The notes under the pieces are model-generated. The model saw nothing but the letters and a program-made list of their open reading frames with translations, made no database searches and was not told the origin of the DNA. DNA of 64,000 bases. Origin: Neovahlkampfia damariscottae (lineage: Eukaryota; Heterolobosea; Selenaionea; Neovahlkampfiida; Neovahlkampfiidae). The stretch lies in the NCBI GenBank assembly GCA_016618085.1, contig JABLTG010000014.1, positions 62,001-126,000 of the forward strand, in the 5' to 3' direction. Each line of letters opens with the position of its first letter. Positions within the stretch are counted from its first letter, which is position 1. This document shows, piece after piece, positions 10,219 through 19,994 of the stretch. The position numbers and the translations under genes were made by a program.

Positions 10219-11445
10219 ATGACAACTTTCTCAAAATTGACGCAAAATTTAAATGGTCCGGTTCTCAAATTAATAGCAAAGAATACGTTGAGAAATTTTT
10301 TAATAGGATGCTCAATTAATACTCTGCTACAAGTGTTTTCTCAAATACAAAAACTATTTGGAATGAAAAAATCAAAAAAAAAAGAAAATAGTTTTGACTT
10401 GAAGAAATTTTTGATTTCAATTTTACAAAGTGGATCATTTTTATCATCATGGACTTTATTAAATCAAATTTTAATCCGAATTTTTGAATCAGACCTTGAT
10501 AGACCAAAAGCAATCTCATTAATTGCATCTGGTACCATTTCCGGAGCAGTTTCAATGTATTTTGCTCAAGGTATTATTTTCAATATATTGATATATTTAG
10601 GGATATCTTGGCAAACATCACTTTATTTCTTGTATCGTTCACTCTTTGGTGTTTACAGAATTAAAAAAAATATTTTACCAACTTGGACAGAGATTCCAGA
10701 TTATTTAGCTTATTGCATAATCAATTTCTTTTTAGGTATAATAGGACAAAGATATATGCTATATGTTGATGATGGATATTCAGATTTTCTTGAATATTGT
10801 GCCAATATGCCAAAAAAGAATGTTGATTATTTTTTCAATCAAAACTCAAACATCCTTCCTTCTTGTTCACCAAATTATCATGTTGAAGAAAGTTGCTTGG
10901 AATGTGCTAAAAATAGAATCCCAGGTGTTTTTTCCAATAATTTGAAACTTCAATTGAGTGTTCAAATTTTTTCATATCTTGTTAAAGGTAATTTATTGAA
11001 TCCAAAATCCATTGAATCTTATTTGAAAATGTGGAAGAATTTATTGAAAGGAACATTTAAAACTACATTATTCTTATCACTTCAATGCGCGTTTTGTGGT
11101 CAATGTGGTTGCATTTTGAAGTCAATCACCAAAGACAAAAATTTATTCATTTTGGGGTTAATTTGGTTTGTTTCCTCATTTTCAATTTTATTTGAAAGTA
11201 GTTCAAGGAGATCAGAACTTACAGTTTTTACTGTTTGGAGAGTTACAACAAGTTTTATTAATTTATTGACCAATACAAAAGCAAAAGAAAAACATTCAGA
11301 AGAATTTAATATTTGGGCTTCAACAATCATTTTTGGAATTGCAAGTTGTTTTGCTGTTTATTGTATGTATAGAGATCCTTCAAAATTAAAATCATTGGAT
11401 CAAGGAATCTTGTCAACTTTATTTCCAAAAGAATTATTAAAATAA
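10219..11445 (+). CDS. TMEM135-like multi-pass membrane protein
   Basis: Intronless, 408 aa, with several hydrophobic helices. TMEM135 relatives act in peroxisomes and mitochondria in animals and carry N-terminal paired cysteines and a conserved SRR block. Here I see ESCLECAKNRIPGVFSNN, CAFCGQCGC and FESSSRRSELTVFTVWR, which resembles TMEM135 at the SRRxEL block. ATG at 10219 follows a CCAAT box at 10192. Another short frame at 10113-10318 overlaps in a different register and is taken as a shadow. Family call is fair; the role in organelle dynamics or lipid transport is by family only. Confidence 0.65.
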   Translation: MTTFSKLTQNLNGPVLKLIAKNTLRNFLIGCSINTLLQVFSQIQKLFGMKKSKKKENSFDLKKFLISILQSGSFLSSWTLLNQILIRIFESDLDRPKAISLIASGTISGAVSMYFAQGIIFNILIYLGISWQTSLYFLYRSLFGVYRIKKNILPTWTEIPDYLAYCIINFFLGIIGQRYMLYVDDGYSDFLEYCANMPKKNVDYFFNQNSNILPSCSPNYHVEESCLECAKNRIPGVFSNNLKLQLSVQIFSYLVKGNLLNPKSIESYLKMWKNLLKGTFKTTLFLSLQCAFCGQCGCILKSITKDKNLFILGLIWFVSSFSILFESSSRRSELTVFTVWRVTTSFINLLTNTKAKEKHSEEFNIWASTIIFGIASCFAVYCMYRDPSKLKSLDQGILSTLFPKELLK

Positions 11446-11552
11446 TAATTTTTTTATATCCAAAGATTTGTTTCCATGTTCATTTTGAAATGCACAAAAA
11501 CGGAGTTGTTTCATTTTGATTGGACCACTCATATTTTTTTTTTGTACGTTTT

Positions 11553-14500
11553 ATGGAGAAAGAAGAAGAAACAAAACTACAAGAGAGTCCAGAAAGTGGA
11601 GCTTTTCCACTCTTTCTTTTGACTTTTGACTGGATTACACCTCTCATGTGGAAAGGTTTTTGGAAATCTTTAGATGAAGAAGACTTGTTTGACTTACAAA
11701 AAAAAGATAAAGTAAAAAATGAAATTGAATTCTAATTTTCGTTAAAGGCTGTTAGAATATCCAAAAAACTTGAAGAACAATGGAATAGCGTTAAAAATTC
11801 ACGTTTTGCTTTAACTTTTGCTTTAATTAAAACATTTGGTTTGCGCTTCATTTTTGCTGGTTTATTGAAATTAATAATGGATATTTGTAACTTATGTCAA
11901 CCATTGATATTGAGAGAAATTTTAGCTTTTTTAGCAGAACCAAGAATGAAGTTGGAAATTGGGTAAACAGAAATAATTTTTTAATTTTCAAAGAATGTAT
12001 TGGATTATATTACTTTTTGGAATAAACGTACTAAGTTCAGTTATTGGAAATCAATATTTTCATATTGTCTTAAATATTGGTAAAACACAGTTTTTGGATT
12101 TAACAAAAATCAGGGATGAGAATTAGAACTGGATTAACAACTGTTATTTATAGAAAAGCATTAAAATTATCAAATTCAGCAAGACAGAGAAGAACAACAG
12201 GAGAAATAAGTAAAACAAAATATTAAACTGATTGAAATAGCCAATTTAATGTCAATTGATGTTCAAAAGATTTCACAAACTTTAACATATTTACACATGG
12301 TAACTTGAAAAAAAAAAACATTAATAATTAGATTTGGTCTGGTCTTTTTCAAATCATTTTTTGTTTAGTTTCACTTTTTGTACTAATTGGATGGGTCACA
12401 ATAGCAGGAGGTATATTTTATTTATTTCTTAAAATCTAGTTTTTGTAATGTTTTTGTTAATTCCAATTCAAGGTGTTTCAACTAGAATTGTCCAAAAATT
12501 GAGAAAATTGGTTTTGAAATATACAGATGAAAGAGTTAAAACAGTTAATGAAATTTTACAAGGAATTAGAATTATCAAATTTTTTACATGGGAATCACCT
12601 TTTATGAAAAAAATTGCAAATATTAGAAAAAGTGAAGTTTGGCAATTTATCAAAACAGCTCTTTTTGGAGGTGTTTTAAGTGCAATTATGACTTCTTCAC
12701 CTATTATGGTTTCTGTTTCTACATTTTTATTATATGCTCTGATGGGAAATCAATTAGTAATTCAAATTATTATTGTAACTGAAATTAATAGGTACCTGCT
12801 ATTGTATTTCCTTCATTAGCTTATTTCAATTTATTAAGATTTCCATTGACATTTTTCCCAATGATTATTGGATGGATTGTTGATTGTAGTGTTTCAATTG
12901 GAAGAATTCAAGATTATCTTCAAGATGGAGAATTAGAAAAATATCCATCAGGAGAAGATGAAGAGTATCCAGTTAAAGTCGATGATGCAAATTTTGAATG
13001 GGGTTCAATTGATACAAACAAAGAAGAAAAAGGAGAAAAAGAAACAGTTCACTTAGTTGATGATGTTGAAGTACCTGAACAAGTTGAAGATACTACAGGA
13101 AAATTATTAGATGTGAACTTTCAAATTCGAAAAGGTGATTTAGTCATTATCGTTGGAACGTATTGAAATAGTTTCATTAATTTATTGTTTAGTGTTGGTT
13201 CTGGAAAATCATCTTTGTTGTTTGGTTTACTAGGTGAAATGAATAAAATTAGTGGTAACGTTGGAATTACTGGATCAATTGCCTATTGTCCACAACAAGC
13301 TTGGATTCAAAATGCAACTGTAAGAGATAATATTACTTTTGGAAATGATTATAAAGAAGAAAAGATGAACAAAATTGTTGATATTTGTGCATTAAAAGAA
13401 GATTTCAAAATATTGGCTGCTGGAGATATGACAGAAATTGGTGAAAGAGGAATCAATCTAAGTGGTGGTCAACGTCAAAGAGTTTCTATTGCAAGAGCTG
13501 TATATACTGACGCGGATATATACCTTTTGGATGATCCATTATCAGCTGTTGGTAAGTTAAAAATATATTAAAAATTGATTAGATGCTCATGTTGGAAAAC
13601 ACATATTTGAGAATTGTATTCAAGGAGAATTAAAAGGAAAAACCAGATTATTAGTTACTCATCAGCTTCAATACTTACCACAAGCTGATTATGTCATTGT
13701 AATGGACCAAGGAAGAATTGTTGAACAAGGAACTTATGAATATCATCAAAAAAATCCAGGTCTTTTAGCGTCAATGATGAAAAAATTTGTTGCTGAAGAA
13801 GGAGAAGGAGAATCAGAAGAAATTATTGAAGAAATTGAGGAAGAAAAAAATGAAGAAAAAGTTATTGAAGTAGTTGAAGAGAAGAAAGAATCTAAAATTA
13901 TTTCAACTGAAGAGAGAGTTCGTGGAGGACTCTCTTTCTATACAATTTGGGGATATATCAAAAGAATGGGTGGAATTCCAATAATCTTTTTACATGCATT
14001 TCTTTTTATTATGGCTCAAGCTTCCTTAGTTTCAGCAGGTAAATTTTAAAAAAAACTAATTTTAGATTGGTGGTTATCCAATTGGTCTTCAGGTACATTC
14101 AATGTAGGTTTAGGAGTTAATTTAGGTGTTTATGTTGCACTTGGTTTTGCTGGAGCTATTTTTGTTTTAATTAGAAATGTTTCATTTTTGATGACAGGAT
14201 TATATGCAGCAACTAGATTACACAATTCAATGTTGAAAAGAATAATGGGAGCTCCAATGAGTTTTTTTGATTCAACACCACTTGGAAGAATTATTTCTCG
14301 TTTTTCAAAAGATCAAGAAGTAGCAGATACTCAGGTATTTTTGTTTAAACATTATTGATTTATTTAGATTATTCCATCAATTCAATCATTTCTTCAAACA
14401 TTATTTCAAGTTATTTCAACATTTATTATTATTGCTTACGTGAATTATTGGTTTATTGTTCCTTTGGTTCCAATTTTAGTTGTGTATGTGATTATTCAAC

Positions 14501-15881
14501 AAATTTATAGAAGAACATCAAGAGAATTGAGGCGTATTGACTCTATCACAAGATCTCCTTTATTTTCACATTTTTCTGAAACTTTAAATGGATTAAGTAC
14601 AATTAGAGCTTATAACAGACAAATTAGTTTTATTAAAACAAACTTTGACAAAGTTGACACAAATCAAAGAGCTAATTATCCTCAACTTGCTGTTCAAAGG
14701 TATTTTATTTTGATTTAATTCTTGTAGATGGTTGGCAGTTAGATTAGAATTTATTGGTGCAATTATTATCTTCATTGCTGCATTATTTGGTGTATTAACA
14801 AAAGGAACATTATCTGCAGGTTTGGTTGGTCTTTCTTTGACTTATGCTCTTCAAATTTCTGGCTCGTTATCTTGGTGTGTTAGACAAGCAACTGAAGCAG
14901 AAAATTCAATGAACGCAATTGAAAGATTAATTCATTATTGTGAAAATATTGAATTAGAATCCACTTTAGACACTCATCCTCCTCAATTATGGCCTCAATT
15001 AGGTGATATTGTTTTCAAAAACTTTCAAATGAGATATCGTCCAGAGCTACCATTAATTTTGAATGGATTAAATCTACATATCAAAGGAGGTGATTCAGTA
15101 GGTGTTGTGGGAAGAACAGGTGCAGGGAAAAGTAGTATGATGCTTGCTTTGGTATGTGAAAAAAAAAAGGATTTTAATTTCATTTAGTTTCGTATGGTTG
15201 AAGGATGCGGAGGATTTATAGAGATTGATGATGTTGATATTTCAACCATCAGTTTACATGATTTAAGAAAGAATATTTCAATCATTCCACAAGAACCAAT
15301 AATGTTTGCAGGAACAGTTCGTAGTAATTTAGATCCATTTGATGAATTTTCTGATGCATTTTTATGGGACTGTTTAGAAAAAGCATATTTGAAAGATACA
15401 ATTGAAGGACTTCCGAATCAATTACAATCAAGTATTATTTATTCATTTCTTCTAATTTTTCAAGATGTTGCTGAAGGTGGTGAAAATTTTTCAGTTGGAC
15501 AACGTCAATTGATGTGTTTGGCAAGAGCATTATGCAAGAATTCAAAGTTATTAATTCTGTAGGATACATTTCAATATTTCTAACTGTTGCTTTAGTGACG
15601 AAGCAACTGCTTCTGTTGATATGGAAACTGATGCATTGATTCAAAAAACTGTAAAAGAACAATTCAAGCATTGTACAAAATTGATTATTGCTCATCGTTT
15701 AAATACCATCATTGACTGTAATAAGATTTTGGTGATGGATAAAGGACAAGTTGGGGAATACGACACACCAAAGAAACTTGTTCAAAAAGAAAATGGATTA
15801 TTTCTTTCAATGCTCAACGAAACAGGAAATGCAAATGCAAATCAATTGAAAAATATTGCTTTAAATCAAAATAAAAAATAA
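11553..15881 (+). CDS. ABCC-type (MRP) full ABC transporter
   Basis: ATP-driven exporter of conjugates or organic anions (family knowledge), about 1280 aa, without the extra TMD0. TMD1 includes [12 protein letters not shown] and the [17 protein letters not shown] coupling helix. NBD1 has Walker A GTVGSGKSS, signature [14 protein letters not shown], Walker [13 protein letters not shown] and H-loop LLVTHQ. An acidic Glu-rich linker joins TMD2 ([26 protein letters not shown]). NBD2 has Walker [11 protein letters not shown], signature [14 protein letters not shown], Walker [13 protein letters not shown] and H-loop IIAHRL. Fifteen introns of 27-37 nt interrupt it; each was placed by frame and motif (the NBD1 Walker A spans intron 13164-13196). 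The NBD1 Walker B ends in Asp rather than Glu, the usual asymmetric ABCC site. ATTGG at 11519 lies 30 nt before the ATG. Confidence 0.92.
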
Positions 15882-15983
15882 AATGATTGCTTCCAAAGTA
15901 CTTTGGAGGGGTTTATCGTCCAATCAAATTTTTTAGAATCTAAAGTCCAATCAAAAAAATTCCCTTTAAAATAAAGAGAATTC

Positions 15984-15988
15984 ATTGG
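15984..15988 (+). promoter_or_regulatory. ATTGG/CCAAT box cluster before the secreted subtilisin
   Basis: Three copies of the motif lie in the 141-nt gap before the ATG at 16023: CCAAT at about 15920 and 15950 (both within GTCCAATCAAA) and ATTGG at 15984-15988. The last is 34 nt before the start codon. A TTTAAAATAAAG stretch between them could be TATA-like. Confidence 0.45.
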
Positions 15989-16022
15989 TCATTTCATTCC
16001 GTTAGAAGAAACAAAAAAAAAA

Positions 16023-17575
16023 ATGAAAATCATTCTTGCTGTTTTACTCATCGCTTTCACTTGTGCTTTCGCAAAAGTTCAAGTTGAATGGATTGTCAAA
16101 CATGACTTATCCATCAACAATGGTGTTGCTGATATCTTAGTTCTTATGTCAAATGACGGAAAATTAGATGAACTCCAACACGAAGGAAAATCCCTTGAAG
16201 ATCTTGACTGGAAAACAAAAGGAAGAGTTGTTGTTGCACATAAAATGCAAATTGCTGAAGAACAACAAAAAGAAGTTCTTGCTATGGCTAAAAAACAAGG
16301 TTTAAAAGCTAAATCATACTGGGTTACAAACTGTGTCGCTATTTATGGTGCTACAGAAAAATTCATTGAAATCCTTGCTGAAAGAAATGATATCCGTTTA
16401 ATCATGACAAACCGTGAATTCAAAGTTCCTCTTTTACCAGAAGAACAAGAAGATGTTAGAGCTACTGATAAAAAAGAAAATGTTGAATGGAACGTTAAAT
16501 GGATCAAAGCTGATAAAGTTTGGGAACAAGGTTATGAAGGAAAAGGTATCATTACAGGAAATGCTGAGTTAGTTTTTTTGAAATTGTTAAATTTTTTTAC
16601 AGCACTGGTATCATGTACGAACATGAAGCTCTTGTTAAAAACTACAAAGGAAACAAAAAAGATGGTAAATTCAAACATGATTATCATTGGTTTGATGGTT
16701 TAAAAGATATGACAAACTGTGGTACATGTAAATGTGGTGTTGAAAATCCATGTGATGATCAAGGTCACGGTACTCATTGTATGGGAACAACTTCAGGAGG
16801 TGTTGCTAGAAAAATTGGTGTTGCTCCAAAATCAAAATGGATTGGATGCAGAGCTTTTTCAGATAGAGCTAGAAAAGCTTCACCAGCTACTTTCTTAAAT
16901 TGTTTACAATTTTTTGCTGCTCCAAGTAAACTTGATGGTAGCAAACCAAACCCAGATAAAAGACCACACACAACTTCACATTCATATGGATGTCCATCAT
17001 TCTATTGTCCAAATTCAGAATTCTTAAAAGAAGCTGCTGAAACTCTTAAAAAAGAAGGTGTATTTATGATTGTATCTGCTGGTAACTCAGGTCCAAGATG
17101 TTCAACTGTTAACAGACCACCTGGACATATGGGTAATGTATTCTCAGTTGGTGCTTCAGGAACAAACTCAAATACAAGTACTTTTGAAATATTCAATTAA
17201 CTCTTTTAATTAGTTGCTAGTTTCTCATCAAGAGGTCCTATCACTTTAGATGGCTCAAAAAGAATGAAACCAGAAATTACAGCTCCAGGTGTTGGTGTTT
17301 GGTCATCAGTTATTGGAAACAGATATGCTTCATACTCAGGTACATCAATGGCTAGTCCAGCTGTTAATGGTGCTGTTGCTCTTATCTGGAATGCAGTTCC
17401 TGCTCTCAAAAGAAAAGTTGATGCTACAATTAAAATTATCCAAGATACAGCTACTAAAGTTCCAGTTTCAAACACATGTGAATCAAATGGATCACCAAAC
17501 AATGTTTACGGACATGGTGTTATTGATGTTGAAAAAGCTGTTGCTGCTGCTAAAAAACTCTATGGAAACAAATAA
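16023..17575 (+). CDS. Secreted subtilisin-family (S8) protease
   Basis: Serine protease of 493 aa. Signal peptide MKIILAVLLIAFTCAFA, propeptide to about residue 155, then the mature domain starting near VEWNVKWIKADKVWEQGYEG. Catalytic Asp is in ADTGI, rebuilt by removing the 35-nt intron 16568-16602. Catalytic His is in QGHGTHCMGT, oxyanion Asn in VSAGNSGPRC and Ser in SGTSMASPAVNG. A second intron, 17178-17213 (36 nt), restores SNTIASFSSRGP. Extra cysteines (CGTCKCG, NPCDDQG) suggest disulphides in an extracellular or lysosomal enzyme. It is a close paralogue of the two tandem proteases at 57.4-60.5 kb. Codon use is less AT-skewed than neighbours, suggesting high expression. Confidence 0.93.
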
Positions 17576-17639
17576 AATTTTTTTGAGTTATTTGTTGTCA
17601 ATTTTTTTTTGCCAACCAATCAACTAAATTTCACTTTTG

Positions 17640-18389
17640 ATGACAGCACAAGAAGAAAACGATGAACATTTTTTGAAAGAATTAACAAAAGAAGAAAGAG
17701 GATTAGTTGAACAATTTAAATCAAAATATCAAGATTTAGAAAAACCAAAAGATGATCCTGGGTTTGTGATAAATAATTTGACTTGGATACGTTTTTTAAA
17801 AGCAAGAAAATGGAAATTAAATGATTCAATAGAATTATTTGAAAAGTGGATAAAATTCAGAAAAGAAACAAAACCACATGAAATCAAAAGAGAAATGGTC
17901 TTGAATGAAATAAAATGCGAAAAAGGATATTGGTTCGGACAAGATAAAGAAGGATGTCCTATTATTGTTGTCAAAATATATAATCATGATTCAAATGTTA
18001 GAATATTTCAAGAAAGTATAAATTATGCGCTGTACATGGCTGAAACGGGAATGTCAAGAGCAAAAAAGAACGGAAAATTTCAATATGTAATTTTATATGA
18101 TGCAACTAATGTACAATGGAAAAATATGGATATCGAAGTTTGTAAAGAGTTTTATAAATTTACCGAATTGTATCCTGAAACTTTAAAAAGAATGTATGTA
18201 ATTCAACCTTGCTTTACATTTTCAATACTTTATAAATTATTATCAACTTTAGTAGATTCAAAAACAATGGATAAAATTGTCAGAATTGATAAATTAAATG
18301 ATTTACATCAATACATAGATCCAGAATACATTCAAAAACAATTTGGTGGTGAATCTGATTATATTTATGATCCACAAAGTTATGAATGA
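17640..18389 (+). CDS. SEC14/CRAL-TRIO lipid-transfer protein
   Basis: 249-aa intronless phosphoinositide/phospholipid-transfer protein. The N-terminal CRAL-TRIO-N helix bundle reads LTWIRFLKARKWKLNDSIELF, then the lipid-binding domain: YWFGQDKEGCPIIVV, INYALYMAETGM, FQYVILYDATNVQWKN, FYKFTELYPETLKRMYVI and YIDPEYIQKQFGGE. This is the usual minimal Sec14 layout with no extra GOLD or PTP domain. It starts at the ATG at 17640, 20 nt after CCAAT at 17616, and ends in TGA, showing that TGA is a normal stop here. The downstream neighbour is the small membrane protein at 18485. Confidence 0.92.
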   Translation: MTAQEENDEHFLKELTKEERGLVEQFKSKYQDLEKPKDDPGFVINNLTWIRFLKARKWKLNDSIELFEKWIKFRKETKPHEIKREMVLNEIKCEKGYWFGQDKEGCPIIVVKIYNHDSNVRIFQESINYALYMAETGMSRAKKNGKFQYVILYDATNVQWKNMDIEVCKEFYKFTELYPETLKRMYVIQPCFTFSILYKLLSTLVDSKTMDKIVRIDKLNDLHQYIDPEYIQKQFGGESDYIYDPQSYE

Positions 18390-18484
18390 ATTATTTATTT
18401 AAATAAAAAAAAAAAAAAAGTTGTGTTAAATTTTGTTATTTTTAATTGGTTGGATTTCATTTGTTTAAAGCAGTTCACTTTTTG

Positions 18485-18749
18485 ATGGTTGAATCTGTTC
18501 CTGTAAAAATTTATCAACTTTTAATTAATTCTAAAGGGTGCTCTTATAGCCTATTCAGTTTATAATATAGTTTTATTTTCTTTTATTGCTACTCTCTTAA
18601 TTTTTGCTCGAACTTGTTTAGGTATATTTGGTTATTATATTGAAGAAGAGATTGAAACAAATAAAATAGAAATTCCTATAAAAAAAGAAGAGACTTCAAA
18701 AAATATGGTTGAAGAAATACATTCAAATAAAAAAAAAAAAAAAAAATAA
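18485..18749 (+). CDS. Small single-pass membrane protein ending in poly-Lys
   Basis: Two exons (18485-18502 and 18537-18749) around a 34-nt intron give about 76 aa. MVESVP joins to GALIAYSVYNIVLFSFIATLLIF, a clear membrane helix, then ARTCLGIFGYYIEEE and an acidic-then-basic tail ending in six lysines. The short Lys-rich cytosolic tail and single helix suggest an ER-type membrane protein. ATTGG at 18445 is 36 nt before the ATG. I do not recognise a family. The intron is inferred because only its removal leaves an open frame through the helix. Confidence 0.55.
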
Positions 18750-18763
18750 AAAAACTATTTCAT

Positions 18764-19672
18764 TTACATTCCAATAAATTCTTCTTCACTTTCATCATCA
18801 CCATCAACTTCTTTGTTTTGTTCTTTTAATTGTTCAAATAATAAATTCAAAGAATGATCATCTTTTTGTGTAACAGATCTTGGTTCTGCTTTAACTTCTA
18901 ATTTTCCATAATGTTCTCTTAATTCATCAGAAATAACATTAATACAACTTTCTAATAAAGAAATACCAACTTTAACATCATTTGATGAAGTTGTAATAAC
19001 ATAAAGTGGAGGTGCAATAAGTTGTATTTTTAAAGGATGTTCTTTTGTACCCATTTTTTCACCTTCTTTTAAAGCTGATTTAATACCATCAATTCCAGCT
19101 GATCCAAAACATGTAACTTCAATATCTGCTCTTAATTTAACAGCAGGAGGTTTTAAACGGTTTTCAACTTGTTGTAATAATAATTTTTTAACTTCATCAT
19201 TTTTAAATTGAATATCACCAAGTACTTTCTCTGGTTCTTTTATTGAAAGTTTTAAAGCATCATAAGCATGTCCATATTTTTGATATAAAGGCCAAGCAAT
19301 AGTTTGAAGAACATATTCAAAGTCTTGGTCTGTTACTTCTGCTATGTGTCTTAAAATTTGATGTACCGTTTTAGATTTGTTATATTTTGCTTCAGTTGCT
19401 GCAATATCTTCTGGATTTACTCTACGTTTAGATAAATCAATATATCCTTTTTCTTTATCAACTCTTAAAACAATACAAATTTCTTGTTTTCCAACACGAA
19501 TTAATTTTGAAACAGAACGAATACGACGACGTGAAAGTTCGGAAAATTGAATCATACCTTCATGGTTATCATATTCAAGTAATTGAACATAAGCACCCAT
19601 ATCTGCTATTTCTGTTACTTTAACCATGACATAATCATCTACTTCTGGAAATTTGGCTTCATAAAATCTCAT
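18764..19672 (-). CDS. Translation initiation factor eIF2 alpha subunit
   Basis: 302-aa intronless alpha subunit of the eIF2 GTPase that delivers Met-tRNAi to the 40S ribosome. N-terminal S1 domain: RFYEAKFPEVDDYVMVKVTE, then GAYVQLLEYDNHEGMI. The stress-kinase site is conserved: SELSRRRIRS, the first Ser-Arg-Arg-Arg serine being Ser51 in mammals. The helical and C-terminal alpha-beta domains follow (IAWPLYQKYGHAYDALKLS, HPLKIQLIAPPLYVIT), and the acidic end DDESEEEFIGM is typical. Regulation by GCN2/PEK-type kinases is therefore possible. ATTGG at 19712 lies 40 nt upstream. Very secure. Confidence 0.97.
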   Translation of the reverse strand: MRFYEAKFPEVDDYVMVKVTEIADMGAYVQLLEYDNHEGMIQFSELSRRRIRSVSKLIRVGKQEICIVLRVDKEKGYIDLSKRRVNPEDIAATEAKYNKSKTVHQILRHIAEVTDQDFEYVLQTIAWPLYQKYGHAYDALKLSIKEPEKVLGDIQFKNDEVKKLLLQQVENRLKPPAVKLRADIEVTCFGSAGIDGIKSALKEGEKMGTKEHPLKIQLIAPPLYVITTSSNDVKVGISLLESCINVISDELREHYGKLEVKAEPRSVTQKDDHSLNLLFEQLKEQNKEVDGDDESEEEFIGM

Positions 19673-19994
19673 ACTTTTTTATTCTCTTCTAACAAAAAAA
19701 TCTACAAGACAATTGGTGGAGTTTTATTCAACCAATAAATACTCTAGGTGCATTTTCCGACTGAACTCAAAATTTTTAGATAAAATATAAATTTAAACGG
19801 TTTAATAATTGGATATCAGAACTAAGAAATAATTTGTTGGATAAAATGTTGGATCCAAATGACAATGTGGCAGTTGAAGAAAATAAAACTAAAATATATA
19901 GATTGATATTTATGTCCAAATTGTAGTTAAGATACTTTTTTAAACAGAAAAACAATTTTAATTCTTCATCCAATCGAATACGTTTATTTTTCTG
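19673..19994. other. 322-bp gap with divergent promoters and a doubtful small frame
   Basis: Holds ATTGG at 19712 and CCAAT near 19731 for eIF2alpha, and CCAAT at 19970 for the biotin carboxylase. In between, 19776-19922 (+) reads as a coding-like stretch (FKRFNNWISELRNNLLDKML, then DPNDNVAVEENKTKIYRL) ending in TAG. It opens after TTTTTAG, a typical intron end, but no upstream exon with an ATG fits; the first ATG is internal at 19838-19840. It may be a remnant exon or chance. Confidence 0.3.

Noticed and set aside
5220-15881. TagB/C-like fusion of subtilisin with an ABC transporter, as in Dictyostelium
   Set aside because: The S8 gene and the ABCC gene are separated by three complete genes, each with its own promoter box.
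17002-17502. Long minus-strand frames opposite the secreted subtilisin
   Set aside because: They mirror the conserved protease codons and carry no recognisable domain, so they are antisense shadows.
19776-19973. Minus-strand hydrophobic frame
   Set aside because: The opposite strand has better coding composition, and the minus frame has no box in the right place.
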